A stretch of DNA of 64,000 nucleotides. Origin: Takakia lepidozioides (taxonomy: Eukaryota > Streptophyta > Takakiopsida > Takakiales > Takakiaceae). The stretch covers positions 81,801,171-81,865,170 of the forward strand of contig CM060732.1 of the NCBI GenBank assembly GCA_030704615.1, read 5' to 3'. Within the stretch, counting starts at the first letter, position 1, and every line of letters begins with the position of its first letter. The position numbers were made by a program, and so were the translations under genes. The notes under the pieces were generated by a model, which searched no databases, was not told the origin of the DNA, and was given only the letters and a program-made list of their open reading frames with translations. Shown piece after piece: positions 51,734 through 63,768 of the stretch.

Positions 51734-52107
51734 CAAAATCCTGCCTGCCACGTCTGCCAGTCAACATGCTGACGGGCCCAAAACCACAGGATTTTGGGTA
51801 CCCCTCCAGATTCCAAAACATCCTGACGGCAGGGGATTAGATTTTCTAGGGTGCGATCAACACAGGGGCCGTAAATATTTATGGGCTACACTTTTCGTTC
51901 AGGAATCGTTTTCATCCGACATGATCTGCGCATTTATCATCCAATTGAAATTTCGACCCGACCCGATACGGGTCGCCTCGTCCTTGCCTCGTCCTTGAAG
52001 GGTTAATAACATTTCCCCTGTTTCTCATAAAGGAAAAGAAAAAGAAAAAGAAAAACATTTATGTGTGCAACTTCCTTAAACCAACCCTGTCACCAGTGGT
52101 GACACAT

Positions 52108-52889
52108 TTAACCCTCAAGTTCCCAAGCGACCTGAATGGGGTCACTTTGAATTTGCAATTCGACCTAATTTTTGCAGATCTCCTTTGATGGGGCCCACTC
52201 CTGAAGCTTTAATGACAAGGGATTTTGTCTCGAGTATGATGCAAAAAACAAAATTTAAAAAAAACAAAAAGCTACCACCTACAAAAAATATCTTAGATCT
52301 CATTTACGTGAAAAGGGCTTTTGACCGCTGACGTGGGAGGTAAACAAGCCCAAAACAGATTGCACTCCGAAGGCCATTTTTGGCAGAAAAATAGCAATTT
52401 TGGAAAAAGCGCTTCACCTTGTGGTGTGTGAGCATTACATACACACATCCACCATTGGCTTTTAAAAAATTTGTAGAAATAAAGTACCTCATTTGGAGGC
52501 ACATTTTCTCTTGAGGAAGATGAGGGGGTCCAAAAAAAGAAGGGAGGAGTGGGCCAAATTTAGAATAGGGAGTCGTAGCCACTCCACTATTGTGGGTCTG
52601 GGGGCAAGCAAAATTAGATAAAGCCAGGTATTGATTTGGTCAAACCTATTTCTTTCTCACTTTTTCTTTGGGACCTGATATTTGAGGTCCGGGCCAACGC
52701 TATAATCTCACAATTTCCACGGTGGACTTGGCTCATTTTTTGGTATGTCATGCATAAATGAGCTGGGCCCATTGCTATAAGGCTGGAATCTCCGGATAAT
52801 TCTGGGTAGGTTTCTAGGGGCAATTTACTGCAGCTGGGTACCCAAAATTGGTAAAAAGTCAAAAAATGGCTTGGGAACTTAAGGGTTAA
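52108..52889. mobile_element. Non-autonomous piggyBac-like element (MITE), TTAA flanked
   Basis: Left TTAA (52108-52111) then CCCTCAAGTTCCCAAG. Right CTTGGGAACTTAAGGG (52870-52885) then TTAA (52886-52889): a 16-bp inverted repeat with one mismatch. The 774-bp interior has no coding capacity. It ends in CCCT like the neighbour, but the repeat sequence differs, so it belongs to another family mobilised by a piggyBac-type transposase. Confidence 0.88.
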
Positions 52890-53214
52890 GGATAGCATAG
52901 AGAGGGAAAATTTAGACCAGAATATATATGTATATATATATATCATGAGCTAGCGTTTATTTATTTACTTAATATTATTATTGTTATTGCTAGCATTACA
53001 GAAGTTGTCTAGACTGATTGGAAATTTGCTAGTTAACCTCATTGAAACAATGCCAAACTATGTCCCTCTTGAAAATGTTGTCTCCTAAGGGGGCCTCTTG
53101 TAGAGGAAAATGAACCCATATTCAGAATTATGTATACTTACCTACTCATGAATGTGGCTGCATGATCAAAAGCCGAACTCAAAAGACTTCACAAATAGTG
53201 TGTTGTGTGAAAAA

Positions 53215-53238
53215 TAGATAGATAGATAGATAGATAGT
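53215..53238. repeat. (TAGA)n microsatellite
   Basis: Six tandem tetranucleotide units. Confidence 0.95.
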
Positions 53239-54446
53239 ATCATTCAATATCCAAGGTCGATCACTAGTAAATAAATAACAAATAACATCTACCTTTGCAA
53301 GGAAGAATCACATATATAGCAAAAATAATCATTCAAAAGATTGTGAGTGAATCTCCAATGCAGATGAGGACGAATAGTAGCAAAGGAAAAGCACCTGCAA
53401 AGGCATCCAGCCAATGCCAACAACAACAACATCATGTGGGGACCATAGAAGCATCCAATATATATGACGCCAGCTGGAACTAACGTAAATAAGAGCCAAA
53501 GCATCCAACGTATGACTCGTCTTGGTCATAGGTTAACTTTCAATCAGCCATGACTAGCTGCGGGTAACTCTGATCTAGATGGACAACATTATATAGCATT
53601 TCAATGCTTAGAACACACTGCCAGACAAATAATTGTTAAATTTTGTAGTGTTTATTATTTTATTTTTATTTTTATTTATTTATTTCCATTATTATTCTCA
53701 GAAGGTCCAGGAAAAAATAAATCCACTCGTTTTAGGCCAAAAATAAGTGGATATGGCTTGCCCAGCCACTAACTCTTATGCCGCATTCACATGTTCCAAA
53801 ACATCATGGTTAGATGCAGTTATGTGGCCATTTTGTACTTAAAACAGATAATAGATCGAGTAGATGGACACACGCCTCTCATTTTGGATTAATAAGAGCA
53901 TGACCAGCAAGGGGGTTTTTTTTACGCTCTATCTTCAATATAGCGTGGCCCCCAATTTTGGATGGGATTGAGCGTCCCCATCAGCAGATTCATGCACTTC
54001 AAAATAGTGACTCTCACCAAATTTCGTCCCACTTCCACACTATCTACCCGGACGCTTGGAGTGTGGCATTCTCGAGCACTATCACAAGATCAGCCTCACA
54101 TGTATTGGCAGGTGGCGGGCCCACGGTCAACGATATGCATCTTAGCCTCACGCCATTACTCTACTATGGATATGATGGCTTGCTGTTGGGGCTCCTAGCC
54201 AATCCACATACTATCTACCTTGCATGCCTCACCATATGCCGCGCTAAAATAGTGATAGATGGTCTAAGGTCTTCAATATTGCGAACACCCTTGTGGGAGG
54301 CCCCGGGGTTGCCAATTGGCAAGTGCCCGTTATTCAATGTTAAATATGTAAATAAGTTAAGGATAAGTTAACTTAGTGTACTGACGTAAGATATGAAGAG
54401 ACTACTTGAACTTGAATAGTCATAGGTAGAGGTTGTTAAGTAGTTG

Positions 54447-54450
<4 letters not shown>

Positions 54451-54504
<54 letters not shown>
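54451..54504. repeat. (GA)27 microsatellite
   Basis: Uninterrupted GA dinucleotides, 54 bases. Confidence 0.97.
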
Positions 54505-54507
<3 letters not shown>

Positions 54508-55149
54508 CTCCCGCAACTAAGAGTCACTTCACTTGCGGCTACTGCCCCCTTTCGGGGGTGGGCCCTAGTTGATAAATCCTTTCACAAGAGGTATGCATCT
54601 TGGAAAGAAGCTACGCATGCTCACGTTTTGCACATAATGTTAAAGTGAAGTGAAATGTTTGCAGAAGAGCGGACAAATGCTACACTTGACACAAGATATG
54701 GTGGACTCGGAAGTGCCCAAAACAGATAAACGCATAACTTCGAAGTGCAAACCAACCAATGCAAAACTTGGAAGTGGTCAAAATTATGCTCGCTTAAACC
54801 AAGCAAAAGTCAAAGCAAGCCAATGCAAAATTTGGAAGTGTCAGAATTATGCTTGTTTTGAAGCAAACATAATTCAGACCACACAAATGCAAGAGACCAA
54901 AATATTGTAATCTACAAAGCAAGCATAATTCTCAAAAGACATATGATGGACTTGGAAGAAATGTTTCCTAAAAACCCAAAGTTATAACTCACATCTGTAG
55001 ACAAGAAACACAACACATGTAAGGACTGTGGGACATGAAGTATACTATCCCACTGCCTTGAAAACGGGACATGAACGGATTCATAGACTGGGTGAGCTGT
55101 CCCGCTGCAAAAGTCTAACCACCTCACAATAACCACAAGCTTAACCACA

Positions 55150-55935
55150 AGCTTGATTCCCAACATGTTTCCCTGCACAAATAGGGAAGTTTGCTAGGGC
55201 TCTATTTTTTTTATTTTTTTTAAAACAAATTTGTATGTGCCAAAAGGGGCTGGGATTAAGCTTGCGTCAACGCAAACGTGATTCCCAGCCTCTTTCCCTG
55301 CACGAAAAGGCAAGTTCGTAAGGGCTCACTTTTTTTTTTTTAATTTAATTAATTCACATGTGCTAACAGGGGCTGGAATTAAGTTTGCGTCAACACAAGC
55401 TTGATTCCCAGCCTCTTTCCCTGCACGAACAGGGCAGTTCGTACGGGCTCAGGTTTTTTTTATTTTTTTATTTTTATTTTAAATTCCCATGTGCCAACAG
55501 GGACTAGGATTAAGCTTGCTTCAACGCAAGCTCGATTCCCAGCCTCTTTCCCTGCACGTACAGGGCAGTATGTAAGGGCTGATCAGTATTTTTGTTTTTT
55601 ATTTTTTAAATTCCCATGTGGCAACAGGGGCTAGGATTAAGCTTGCGTCAACACAAGCTTGATTCCCAGCCTCTTTCCATGCATGAACAGGTCAGTTTGT
55701 ATCAACGCAAGCTTGATTCCCAACCCCTGTTGGCACACGGGAATTCCAAAAAAAAAAAAAAAAAAAAAAAAAACTGAGCTTGATTCTCAGTCTGTTTCCC
55801 TGCACGAGCAGGGCAGTTCGCTAGGGCTCAGTTTTTTTTTTTTTTTTTTTGAATTCCCATGTGCCAACAGGGGCTGGGATGAAGCTTGCGTCAACACAAG
55901 CTTGATTCCCTGCCTGTATCACTGCACGAACATGG
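55150..55935. repeat. Tandem array of about 125-bp units with poly-T and hairpins
   Basis: The phrase gattcccagcctctttccct (with small changes) recurs near 55153, 55283, 55403, 55531, 55661, 55786 and 55903. Each unit then has a short hairpin (ccctgcacgaacagggcag type), a poly-T run of variable length, cccatgtgccaacaggggct, and the palindrome aagcttgcgtcaacgcaagc plus tt (10-bp arms around ca). The unit near 55710-55760 contains part of the sequence inverted (cctgttggcacacgggaatt followed by poly-A). No coding capacity. Confidence 0.88.
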
Positions 55936-56335
55936 AAGATTCCTAGCTGGACCTCTGTTTTCCTTTCTCGAATTCCTGTTTGCCAACCACAAGATTAGCC
56001 TCCTCACTGTAACCACCTCACATCGCAACTGGAAGAGATGAGGTGAAGATTACATCGCGAGATTAGAGATTTGCTCTAACATGAATGAAAATAATCTTTC
56101 ATTCATTTCTGGATGAGAGGTAGGGGAGGATGGACTTCATTTGGCATTTCGCATTTTCGTGCAAATCCAGGATGTTCATCAATCATGCTATGGTTGGGAG
56201 GATCCTCTGAATATAAAATTTTAATGTTCATGCTATGCAAAAGTATTGTCTATTTTCTCTCTAATTTTTTACACTGAGAGCTTTGTGAGTGCTAAGAGAC
56301 GATCAAGTGTTTGTCGCTAGCACTCAAATTTACCT

Positions 56336-57420
56336 ATGGCTTCTACTGGGCACTTGATAGATTCGATGATAGAAACTTTCAAACCTGGTCTACTCACATA
56401 GAGATGTTTCTCCATTGAGAAGATCAACAGTGGGCCGATCATGTTGATGGATCCACAGTTAGACCAATCACTTCAACGAATTAGTCTGACTGGGACATTA
56501 AAGATTGTAAGACAAGAGCTAATATATTGTAGTGTATGAAGGACATTGATCAATTAGTATACTTTAAATCCTTGAAAACCTCCAAAGAAATTTGGGACCT
56601 ACTTCAAACTCGATTTCAGTCAACCAACGCTGTCAATAAAAATCATCGGGGTATTCCCCTAGTGCCTTGAAGATAATTCGGGTAGTTCTAGGATCCTATC
56701 ATCTATGAGGGTTCTTATTTCTACGGATTTGATGGCTTCAGTTATTCTCTAGATGAGCTCATCACAGCGGGTGGGCAAGTGTCCGACACTGATGCTGTTG
56801 GAGCACTATTGGGCACTATGCCTCAGTCCTATGCAAGCCTTGTTATGTCACAAATAGGCCGAGTCGGTACCCTCCATAAGACCTTAAATCTTTTGTTGGA
56901 GGAAGAAACTAGAAGGACCGCAGATTCGTACAGAGGGGACAGAGAGAACTCAGCTTTGTATAGTGGGAAGAGAGGCCCAAATCCCACCAGATTTAAGAGG
57001 CCTACCACCTTTCACTCTCAAAGCACTAACTGGAGAGGAAGTAATATCAATTTGAGCATTGGTCCAAACAAATCCTTGGGCAAATTGTTTTTATTGCAAA
57101 GTTCCCAGACCTCAAATTGAATGTCGCAAGCGTATTGCCGATGAAAGAAATGAAACTCAAGCACAAAATTGTGCTTCTAACGGATGGAGATCACACCATG
57201 CTTCACACAAAGCAAGGTTGTTTGTGGCTTCAATGTCCACATCAGATTTAATTGATCATGAATTTAGTTGGGTAGGAGACACTATGGCTACTCACCATAT
57301 AACTAGTAATAAAGAGTGGTTTCAGAATACAAACTTGACGCTTATGTATATTTAGGAGATGATATGCGCCATAGAATCAATGGCAGCGTGATAGTTGCAA
57401 TCAAACGGCGCACACTAGAA
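56336..57420 (+). mobile_element. Ty1/copia gag-protease relic
   Basis: From ATG 56336 (MASTGHLIDSMIETF), frame-hopping gag pieces: DIDQLVYFKSLKTSKEIWDL and LLQTRFQSTNAVNK (about 56540-56640), then an open frame with LLGTMPQSYASLVMSQIG and LHKTLNLLLEEETRRTADSY (UBN2-type gag). A degraded zinc knuckle (CFYCKVPRPQIECRKR, Gly-His lost) is at about 57085, and a protease start at about 57260-57390 (EFSWVGDTMATHHITSNKEW; the catalytic DSGA is changed to DTMA; YLGDDMRHRING). No integrase, RT or clear LTRs are present. Dead fragment. Confidence 0.82.
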
Positions 57421-58133
57421 AAGGCTCGGGAGTTTAATGCGAGCCCTTCAGTCTTGCCTACCTGGCACCCCCCCTCCGGCTCGCGGCCGCGGCCGCGGCC
57501 CGCCCCCCGCCCCCCATCTGTCACCCCATGCATCACATGAGTCGCATGATCCATGTGTTGCAACCATCCCATGATGACGGACGGCCTCCCATAACATGAT
57601 GTGACACATAGCCATTGCAGGCCATAGGTGATCGCAATCATCATGTTGGCGTGCTTTTCGCGTCTTGTCCGCACGCACATGGCGTCGCTGACGTTTCGAT
57701 GCGGCCCCTTGCCTGTCACCACCCACGTCAATTCTTGAGTGTTGAGATTCATGGCAGCCTCAGGACATCTTCTCCAAGCTCAATGGCGTCTGATGGGGCG
57801 AGATTATATGATCCCGGTGGAAGCGGTATTGCATGCACTCTCTTGCATATGAATTGGCTTGCATGTGTTACAAATTGTTCAGTGAGCTCTGGCGATGAAG
57901 CGATTACTCATTGGAGGTCACTTTAGGGTTACTTCTTTTGTAATTTTGTAGTCATTCACTTCATTTGCAGCTATTCTCTTGCCCTTGCCTTTTTTTGTCA
58001 TGAACAGAAATGGAGTCGTTTAGAGTTCGTGTGCGTGCAGTCCTGTTTTAGTGTCAGTTGTTGCTTTCACATTCCAGCAACCTCCGAGTGTAGCTGGTCG
58101 ATTCGCAGAAACGAGTTGTAGGAGGATTTGCAG
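57421..58133. other. Spacer, GC-rich patch, no recognisable gene
   Basis: A short GC-rich, CGG-type patch at 57477-57515. Overlapping open frames on both strands show no motif. Confidence 0.4.
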
Positions 58134-61100
58134 TGAAGGCCGAGATGGTGAAACAATCCAGCATGCGCGAAGCGTGCAAAATGTACAATGAGGTGTACGA
58201 CTCGGACAAGTGGGAATCGCTGATATGCGAGGCTCACTCTGAGGCAAGGCTTGAAGAGGAAGCCATTTAGATGTATTCATTGTCGTAAAAAATTTAAAAG
58301 ATAAGAAGAAAGTTAACATTCATAGGATAAATGGCTGTGATGCAGCTGTGGGAAAGGGTGGTCCTAATCTGAAAATGTACCATGTGTTTGAGCCGGGCCA
58401 GAGGCACATCATGGAGGGTGTTCTTTGTAAGCATGGGCTGAAGCGTCCTGGAAAAGGGATGAAGACGAGGGTAGAGGGTGACGACAGTATTATGGAAGAG
58501 GCTACACGAGATGGGAAGCGCAGGAAGCAGTTGAGTCTACAGAAGGAGACAGGGAATGATTCTGAGGATGACGATATCTCCATCTTGGACACACCTCCTC
58601 TCATGCCACAGGTAACTGTTACCACTCAACGCATTGGCAACTCTACTTTGGACGGACCTCTTGTTGTGCCACATGCACCTGTTACCACTCAACGCATTGG
58701 CAGCTCTACTTTGAACGGACCTGCTGCTGTGCCACATGACACCGTGAAAGCAAAATGCATTATGAAGACTACATTGGACGGACTTGCTGCTGTGCCACAG
58801 GAAAGTCGCCGACCTAAAGAGCACATTGTGAAGGAGGTACATGTTGCATCTTTTAAGTAGAGAAGAGGCCATAGATGGCTTTGTGAAGGCGTCCTTGCTG
58901 CTGACCTCAGATATTGTCGTGCCTCCGAAACCCGCACCTGTTCCATGCCCAAAACTCACCTATCTAATGAAGTACAGCTTGCTGCCCGAGGGATTCCCTT
59001 CTCCGGATGATGCTTCTTTCCCGGACCGCCTTGTTGCACTTATTGGGAAATTTGAGTTTTTAGACCAAATGATAGGCACTGCCTTTGGTCAATGGTGGCT
59101 TAAGGCACGGGTACGTACACCTTCTTTCTGGCCTGCACCTTCTTTTACATGTTCCCTTCCTTCATGATGCATGTCTCTACAATTTGTTTGAAGTTCCGAG
59201 CTGTAGTAAGTTTACTATGACTGCTGAAATGAACCTTGCATCTCCAATGGGGGGGGAGCAAATCCATGCATCTCCAGATGAGAAGGCAGTTGTTGAAAAA
59301 GTGGTGGAGTTATTCGGGGGCCGTCCTGGAGCATGTCATGAGCATATTGCTCAGTTGAATGAATGCCAATGTGTGTTTGCACATCACAACTATACCAAGG
59401 CATTGCTGGATTGTGAACTCAAATTGGTTGCAGCTCAGTCTCAGTTGGAGGCTCGTAGAAGGCTGTTCGTGGATGAGAACATTGCAAAATGGGATAGAGA
59501 GCAATATGACGTCAAACAGGAGGGAATCTGGGGTTGGTCCCCTCTGTACCAAATTATTACAGAAGGTGAGATCCCTGAGGTGTTGCCCATTATGTTTACA
59601 CATGAAGAGGACGAAGCTGAGAGGTTGATGGTCAATCTGGTCTTGGCTCGGAAAAATGCTCCACCTCCAAAGGTGCCGCTGTTCATACGGGTATTACATC
59701 AGATTTGGATGTGTCAAGTTCACAAGAGATCACCTCTTTCTATTGCCCGAAACCAGGTTTTGGAAAGCCTGCAACACCATCTTCTGAATACGCAGGATGG
59801 TCATGGTGCCCTCAGAAATGCCAGTGACAACTTCCTCAAGGTTGGATATTTTTTGTACAGTGCCATGCCCCCATATGAGGAAGCCCGGACTGTGGTGCAG
59901 GGGGCGGTTGCAGCCCTTGTGGGTGTGAGCAGTGAGGACTGCGATCGAGTAGTTCATGAATTAGAAGAGTTCATGCGTGAGGTCCGCTGCAGAGCTGTGC
60001 GTGACCTCGCTATACTTAATCCGAGTGCCTTCAAGATGTTGTGGTGTGGGAGTGCAGAAAGTGAGGGTGCAGGGGCCAAGAAAAAATCCGTGCAGGACTT
60101 CATTCATATTCTGGGACATCGGGAGGAAGTCAACATGGGATGGCTTCCTTGCCCACCAGGTCTGTATTGGCCTTACATTTTGCTCCGATATGCATATTAG
60201 ATTGTCCTACTTAGTAACAATGTTAGTGTGCTCGTTTTCACTTGTTTGCAAATGTCACTATAACATATACTGAATGCATTCATACTTCTACAGGTTCTTT
60301 TGATTACGGGGAATCCAGCATACATGAGAAAATTGCTGCAGCCCGGCAAAGCCTGCATGATGTCCACATTGAGAGGCATGCAAGGGATGAGGCGCGTTTC
60401 TCCAAACCTCCACATGAAGAGCGAAATTTGGGTATCCTCGAACGTCAGTCACAAGACGCACGAGGTCCACCTCCCAACAACACGAACTTGGGGGCACTCA
60501 TCCTCGCTACTGATATGGCATGCTCAGGCATCCTTTCTGAAGCCAGGTCAATTATGCTGGTGGAAAATGTGTTGCAGGATCCTCTCCTCCCTCAGCCCGA
60601 ACACAACGCTAATCCTGAACAACCATGTGACGACATACACTGCCCAGAACCAGGTCCCATGGCTCAACTTGAAATGCAACTAAACGTCAGTCAGGTATTT
60701 CCTGACTTGTCTGGATCGCCTCCCCCTGTGGCGTCTTTTACTTCTGAACAAACCCTCTTTCACATGAGTAACTTCAACAGTCCTCCACCCCTAAGTACGC
60801 GATATCCGACTGATGAAGATGTCATTGTACATGCAGTAAAAAATGTCGAATCTTCCGTAACCCCAGCTAATTCACTGGTTAACCATGGGACAGAGCTCCC
60901 ACCCCCAATGCGATGGTTTTGGCAGTGCCTTCGCTCTTGCGTCCTTACCAGCTCATATTTGCTGGTGCTCATACTCCTCACAGTACAGAGGCTACTACAC
61001 GATTTCATGGTGATGTAGACGGCAGCGTGTGGGCATTGGATAAAAATGCAATCACCGTCACTGTTGCCAAACCCACTGCCATCCATACCACTGCTGCTGC

Positions 61101-62158
61101 CAAGGCAAAGGATGCGCTTCCCCCACCAGCCCTTGCATGCCAGCGCAAGAAAACCATGTCTAGGTAACCAGTACCATTCTGGTTTTATTACTTTGAAAGG
61201 TCTTCCCTCTCCCGATTTCATGTGCTGCATGTACGTTCTTTAGTATGCATTCACACATTGTGCTCCTGGATGTGCAGGATACATGATGGCCTCAAAAACG
61301 TATTGTGAGTTCAAAGCCCATGCACCCTTATTTTCTGAATGATATGGTATACCTTCAATCCTTAGTTTACAAGTCCCCATTATGTGCATAATTATGTGGC
61401 CTCATTTTCACATCACATTCTCTGTGCCTTTTTTGCAGGCTCCGCTATGGTGCACTCGTTGAAAAAACCACTGTCATATGGTTTTTGAAGGGCTCGGGTG
61501 TCCCAGTGGTGCCTCTTAGACTAGAAGATGCAGATGACTTGCAATCTAGAAGAGGATGGATAAGTGATCGTCTCATGGACTTCTGGGTGTCAGCTAAACT
61601 GCTTTCTATTCCTGAAGATGTGTGCAATAAAATTTGTGTGTTAGATAGCTTTACATGGATTTGCCTTCGTTATTACCCAAGGGTTTCCATTATCATTGTG
61701 CCAAGTATGGCAATGGAGTGGAGTCTGTACGGACTTGGATGCAAAGAAGGTTCCCCAACCTAAGTTCTGAGGGTGTTGAAGCCGTTATTGTGCCAATTGT
61801 GTTCAAGTGAGTTTCCTGTGTAGCCATTACCCCTTCTGCTGAATGTGCCTTGCAATTGCACTCTTGCATACAGAACTGGACTAACCTGCTCGTGTTTCCC
61901 TGTTCTGCAGCTTTCATTGGAGTGTGGTGATTTTGGAACGGACTCGCTACATTCACTTGAATAACATGAAAACCACACACAAGCACCGGTATTTGAAGCC
62001 ATTTTTTGCTATGTTCTGGACCATGCTCAGAGGAATCTCTCGTGACACCCCGGAGTGGAAGGATGGTACTGATGCGAAGCGGTGGACATGCCCGACTGTT
62101 CCACAGCAGGCCAACTTATTCGAGTGTGGTTTGTTTGCGTGTCGCGCACCTCACTTCG
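58134..62158 (+). pseudogene. ULP1/C48-like cysteine protease gene, multi-exon, frameshifted, 3' part missing
   Basis: Probable exons: 58134-58268; about 58327-59110 (shift near 58838); 59213-60159; 60294-61163 (shift near 60905); 61278-61304; 61439-61806 (shift near 61680); 61911-62158, ending in donor TTCG|GTAAGC. The last exons encode a C48-type catalytic core: FHWSVVILE (His), IHLNNM (usual Asp replaced by Asn), PQQANLFECGLFAC (oxyanion Gln and Cys nucleophile). The N-terminal 900 or so residues match nothing I know; they include MREACKMYNEVYDSDKWESL, a segment of three repeats (58610-58800) and a long helical region (YTKALLDCELKLVAAQSQLE). C48 proteases cleave SUMO-like proteins; such domains also travel in plant transposons. 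The rest of the domain would lie beyond an inserted LTR element. Frameshifts suggest a dead or mis-sequenced gene. Confidence 0.65.
58606..58800 (+). repeat. Coding tandem repeat, three units of about 60-66 bp
   Basis: Units read TTQRIGNSTLDGPLVVPH, TTQRIGSSTLNGPAAVPH and, diverged, KAKCIMKTTLDGLAAVPQ in the ULP1-like gene. Confidence 0.85.
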
Positions 62159-62191
62159 GTAAGCTCCCCTTCAAGTCATAGTTACTCGCTT

Positions 62192-63734
62192 TGATGCGCG
62201 CGCCTGACTCCCAACCCGACCGCCCGGGCCAACTTGGAGCTTCGGCTGCTCACCGGGACATAACGGTCCCCCCTTCACTACCCTCTCGAACCCTCCACCT
62301 ATTTGGACTAGGAGAATTCCCTTTGGTAGATGGCAGTCCGGAACAGCTCCCCACTCTTTGGTCGCTTTCCGGCCTCGCTTACTTACTCACTAGTTTTTGG
62401 TCACCAACGGGCTTGCACCGTTCTCGGGGTTACTACTCCCTATATATACTTCTGTAGCTGTCCGCGGGGGTTTCACAACCAGCCATGCCATTTTATGGCG
62501 AACCACCACGAAGACCCTCGATTCCCGATGGTGAGTCGCGGTGAGTCTTGGCCCGCTCACCACGGCCCCTATGGACCGTGATGAGTCCCAAGACTCCCCA
62601 CGACTCCCACCACGAGGTCTCCGCCCCCATGGTGAGTCCTATGCCACCCCCCTAAGTCCACTAAGCTACCACCACCCCTTGTGGAGCCACCCCCACCGCA
62701 ACCCGGTGTGCGGGGCTCCACCTAGTGAGCGCCTCCGCTTCCTGAGTGCCTTGGGCACTCAAGGGTGCTTCAGCCCCCCATACCTATCGCTGTCGTTGCC
62801 CCCACCACAGGGGCAGCCCCTCATGTGTCCCGACCCCCTGCCCTCAAGGCAAAGGGCCGCGACACACACCCCTACCAACAGGAGTCGATGTCCTCATCGA
62901 CTTGTCCATTTTGTAGAAACGAACATCCAAGTTGTGGCGTCCCACATCAAGGAGTTTGTTTCTGTACCATGGCGTCCCATGGCAAAGAACCAAACCCCAC
63001 ACTTGACTCCACTCTCCACTAGCTAGTTCGGCCGACTTCCTCCAAGTCCTGGCCAAGGGTGGAGCCTCTCCAGCTCCTCCCAGTGCACTCTTCTTGGCTA
63101 CTTCAAGGCCAAGGAACGATCCTCCCCGAGGATCGAATCGCCTTACTGCAACAACATTGCTTGCGATCGCTCATGATGCCGCTTTTGGCATCACCTTGAG
63201 CAAGGGTTCACCTGGAACCCTCTTTGACTAGGAAGATAACCTTGAACCAACCGTGCGCCCCAATCACTACAATTGGGTCCGCCCTGGAATGCTGGCCTGA
63301 GGTACGGGAACACGCCGAAGCCGCACTACGACTTCGTCCCGAGGCTACACGATTATAGTACGTGAACGGAAGCACGTAGCTTCCGCGTTAGCCCGCACTA
63401 CAAGGCAACCCCCTCGGTAGCGCAGTTATAGTACGCGCACGCGCCAGGTGCGCACTAGCACGTGAACTCCCAAAGAAGGCGCAAGTTTCCTTGCCCCTTG
63501 GATGGGAGTCACCCGATTTCGGCACTGCGCAAACACACGATTAACCCAATTTACTTCTCCCACTTTTGTAAGCTAGCATGCATTCTACACACTAGCCAAC
63601 CACACCATGCATCACCATTCCAAACACAATAGGACGCACAATATTTGGAACCCATTTCCTTTATAACAAATTTTTTTACAATACAAGTTTTTGCAATCGG
63701 ATTCCTGAGCTAGCTAAACCGGGCTAAGCATGCA
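62192..63734 (-). mobile_element. Probable 3' LTR of a Ty3/gypsy chromovirus
   Basis: On the minus strand a polypurine tract (63735-63747, GTGGGGGAGGAAA) follows the chromodomain stop and is followed at once by TGCATGCTTAGCC, the usual TG start of an LTR. A TATA-like GTATATATAGGGAG lies on the minus strand at about 62436-62449. The far end (CA) is not resolved; about 62192 is a guess based on where the ULP1-like intron sequence seems to stop. The proline-rich open frames here are shadows. Confidence 0.55.
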
Positions 63735-63768
63735 TTTCCTCCCCCACGCTCCAAGGTTGATGTCCCCA

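Larger units (their letters stand above)
47625..52006 (-). mobile_element. piggyBac-type DNA transposon with TTAA target duplications
   Basis: Left end TTAA (47625-47628) then CCCTTCAAGGACGAG. Right end CTCGTCCTTGAAGGG (51988-52002) then TTAA (52003-52006). The 15-bp inverted repeats are perfect and begin CCCT as in piggyBac; the TTAA duplication is the superfamily hallmark. Element length between TTAAs is 4374 bp. It contains a broken transposase on the minus strand (about 48787-50751), a C/A-rich tract (48400-48780) and GC-rich sequence near the right end. At the right end CTCGTCCTTG also occurs a second time just inside the repeat (51978-51987). Confidence 0.95.
52890..55149. other. AT-rich spacer with microsatellites, no recognisable gene
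   Basis: Contains (TA)n near 52925-52943, (TAGA)n, a long (GA)n and AT-rich low-complexity sequence at 53640-53700. The open frame at 53958-54371 (+) is 137 codons long but shows no family features. Confidence 0.5.

Noticed and set aside
62541-63026. 161-codon Pro-rich plus-strand frame
   Set aside because: Lies in the probable LTR; biased composition, opposite strand to the element.
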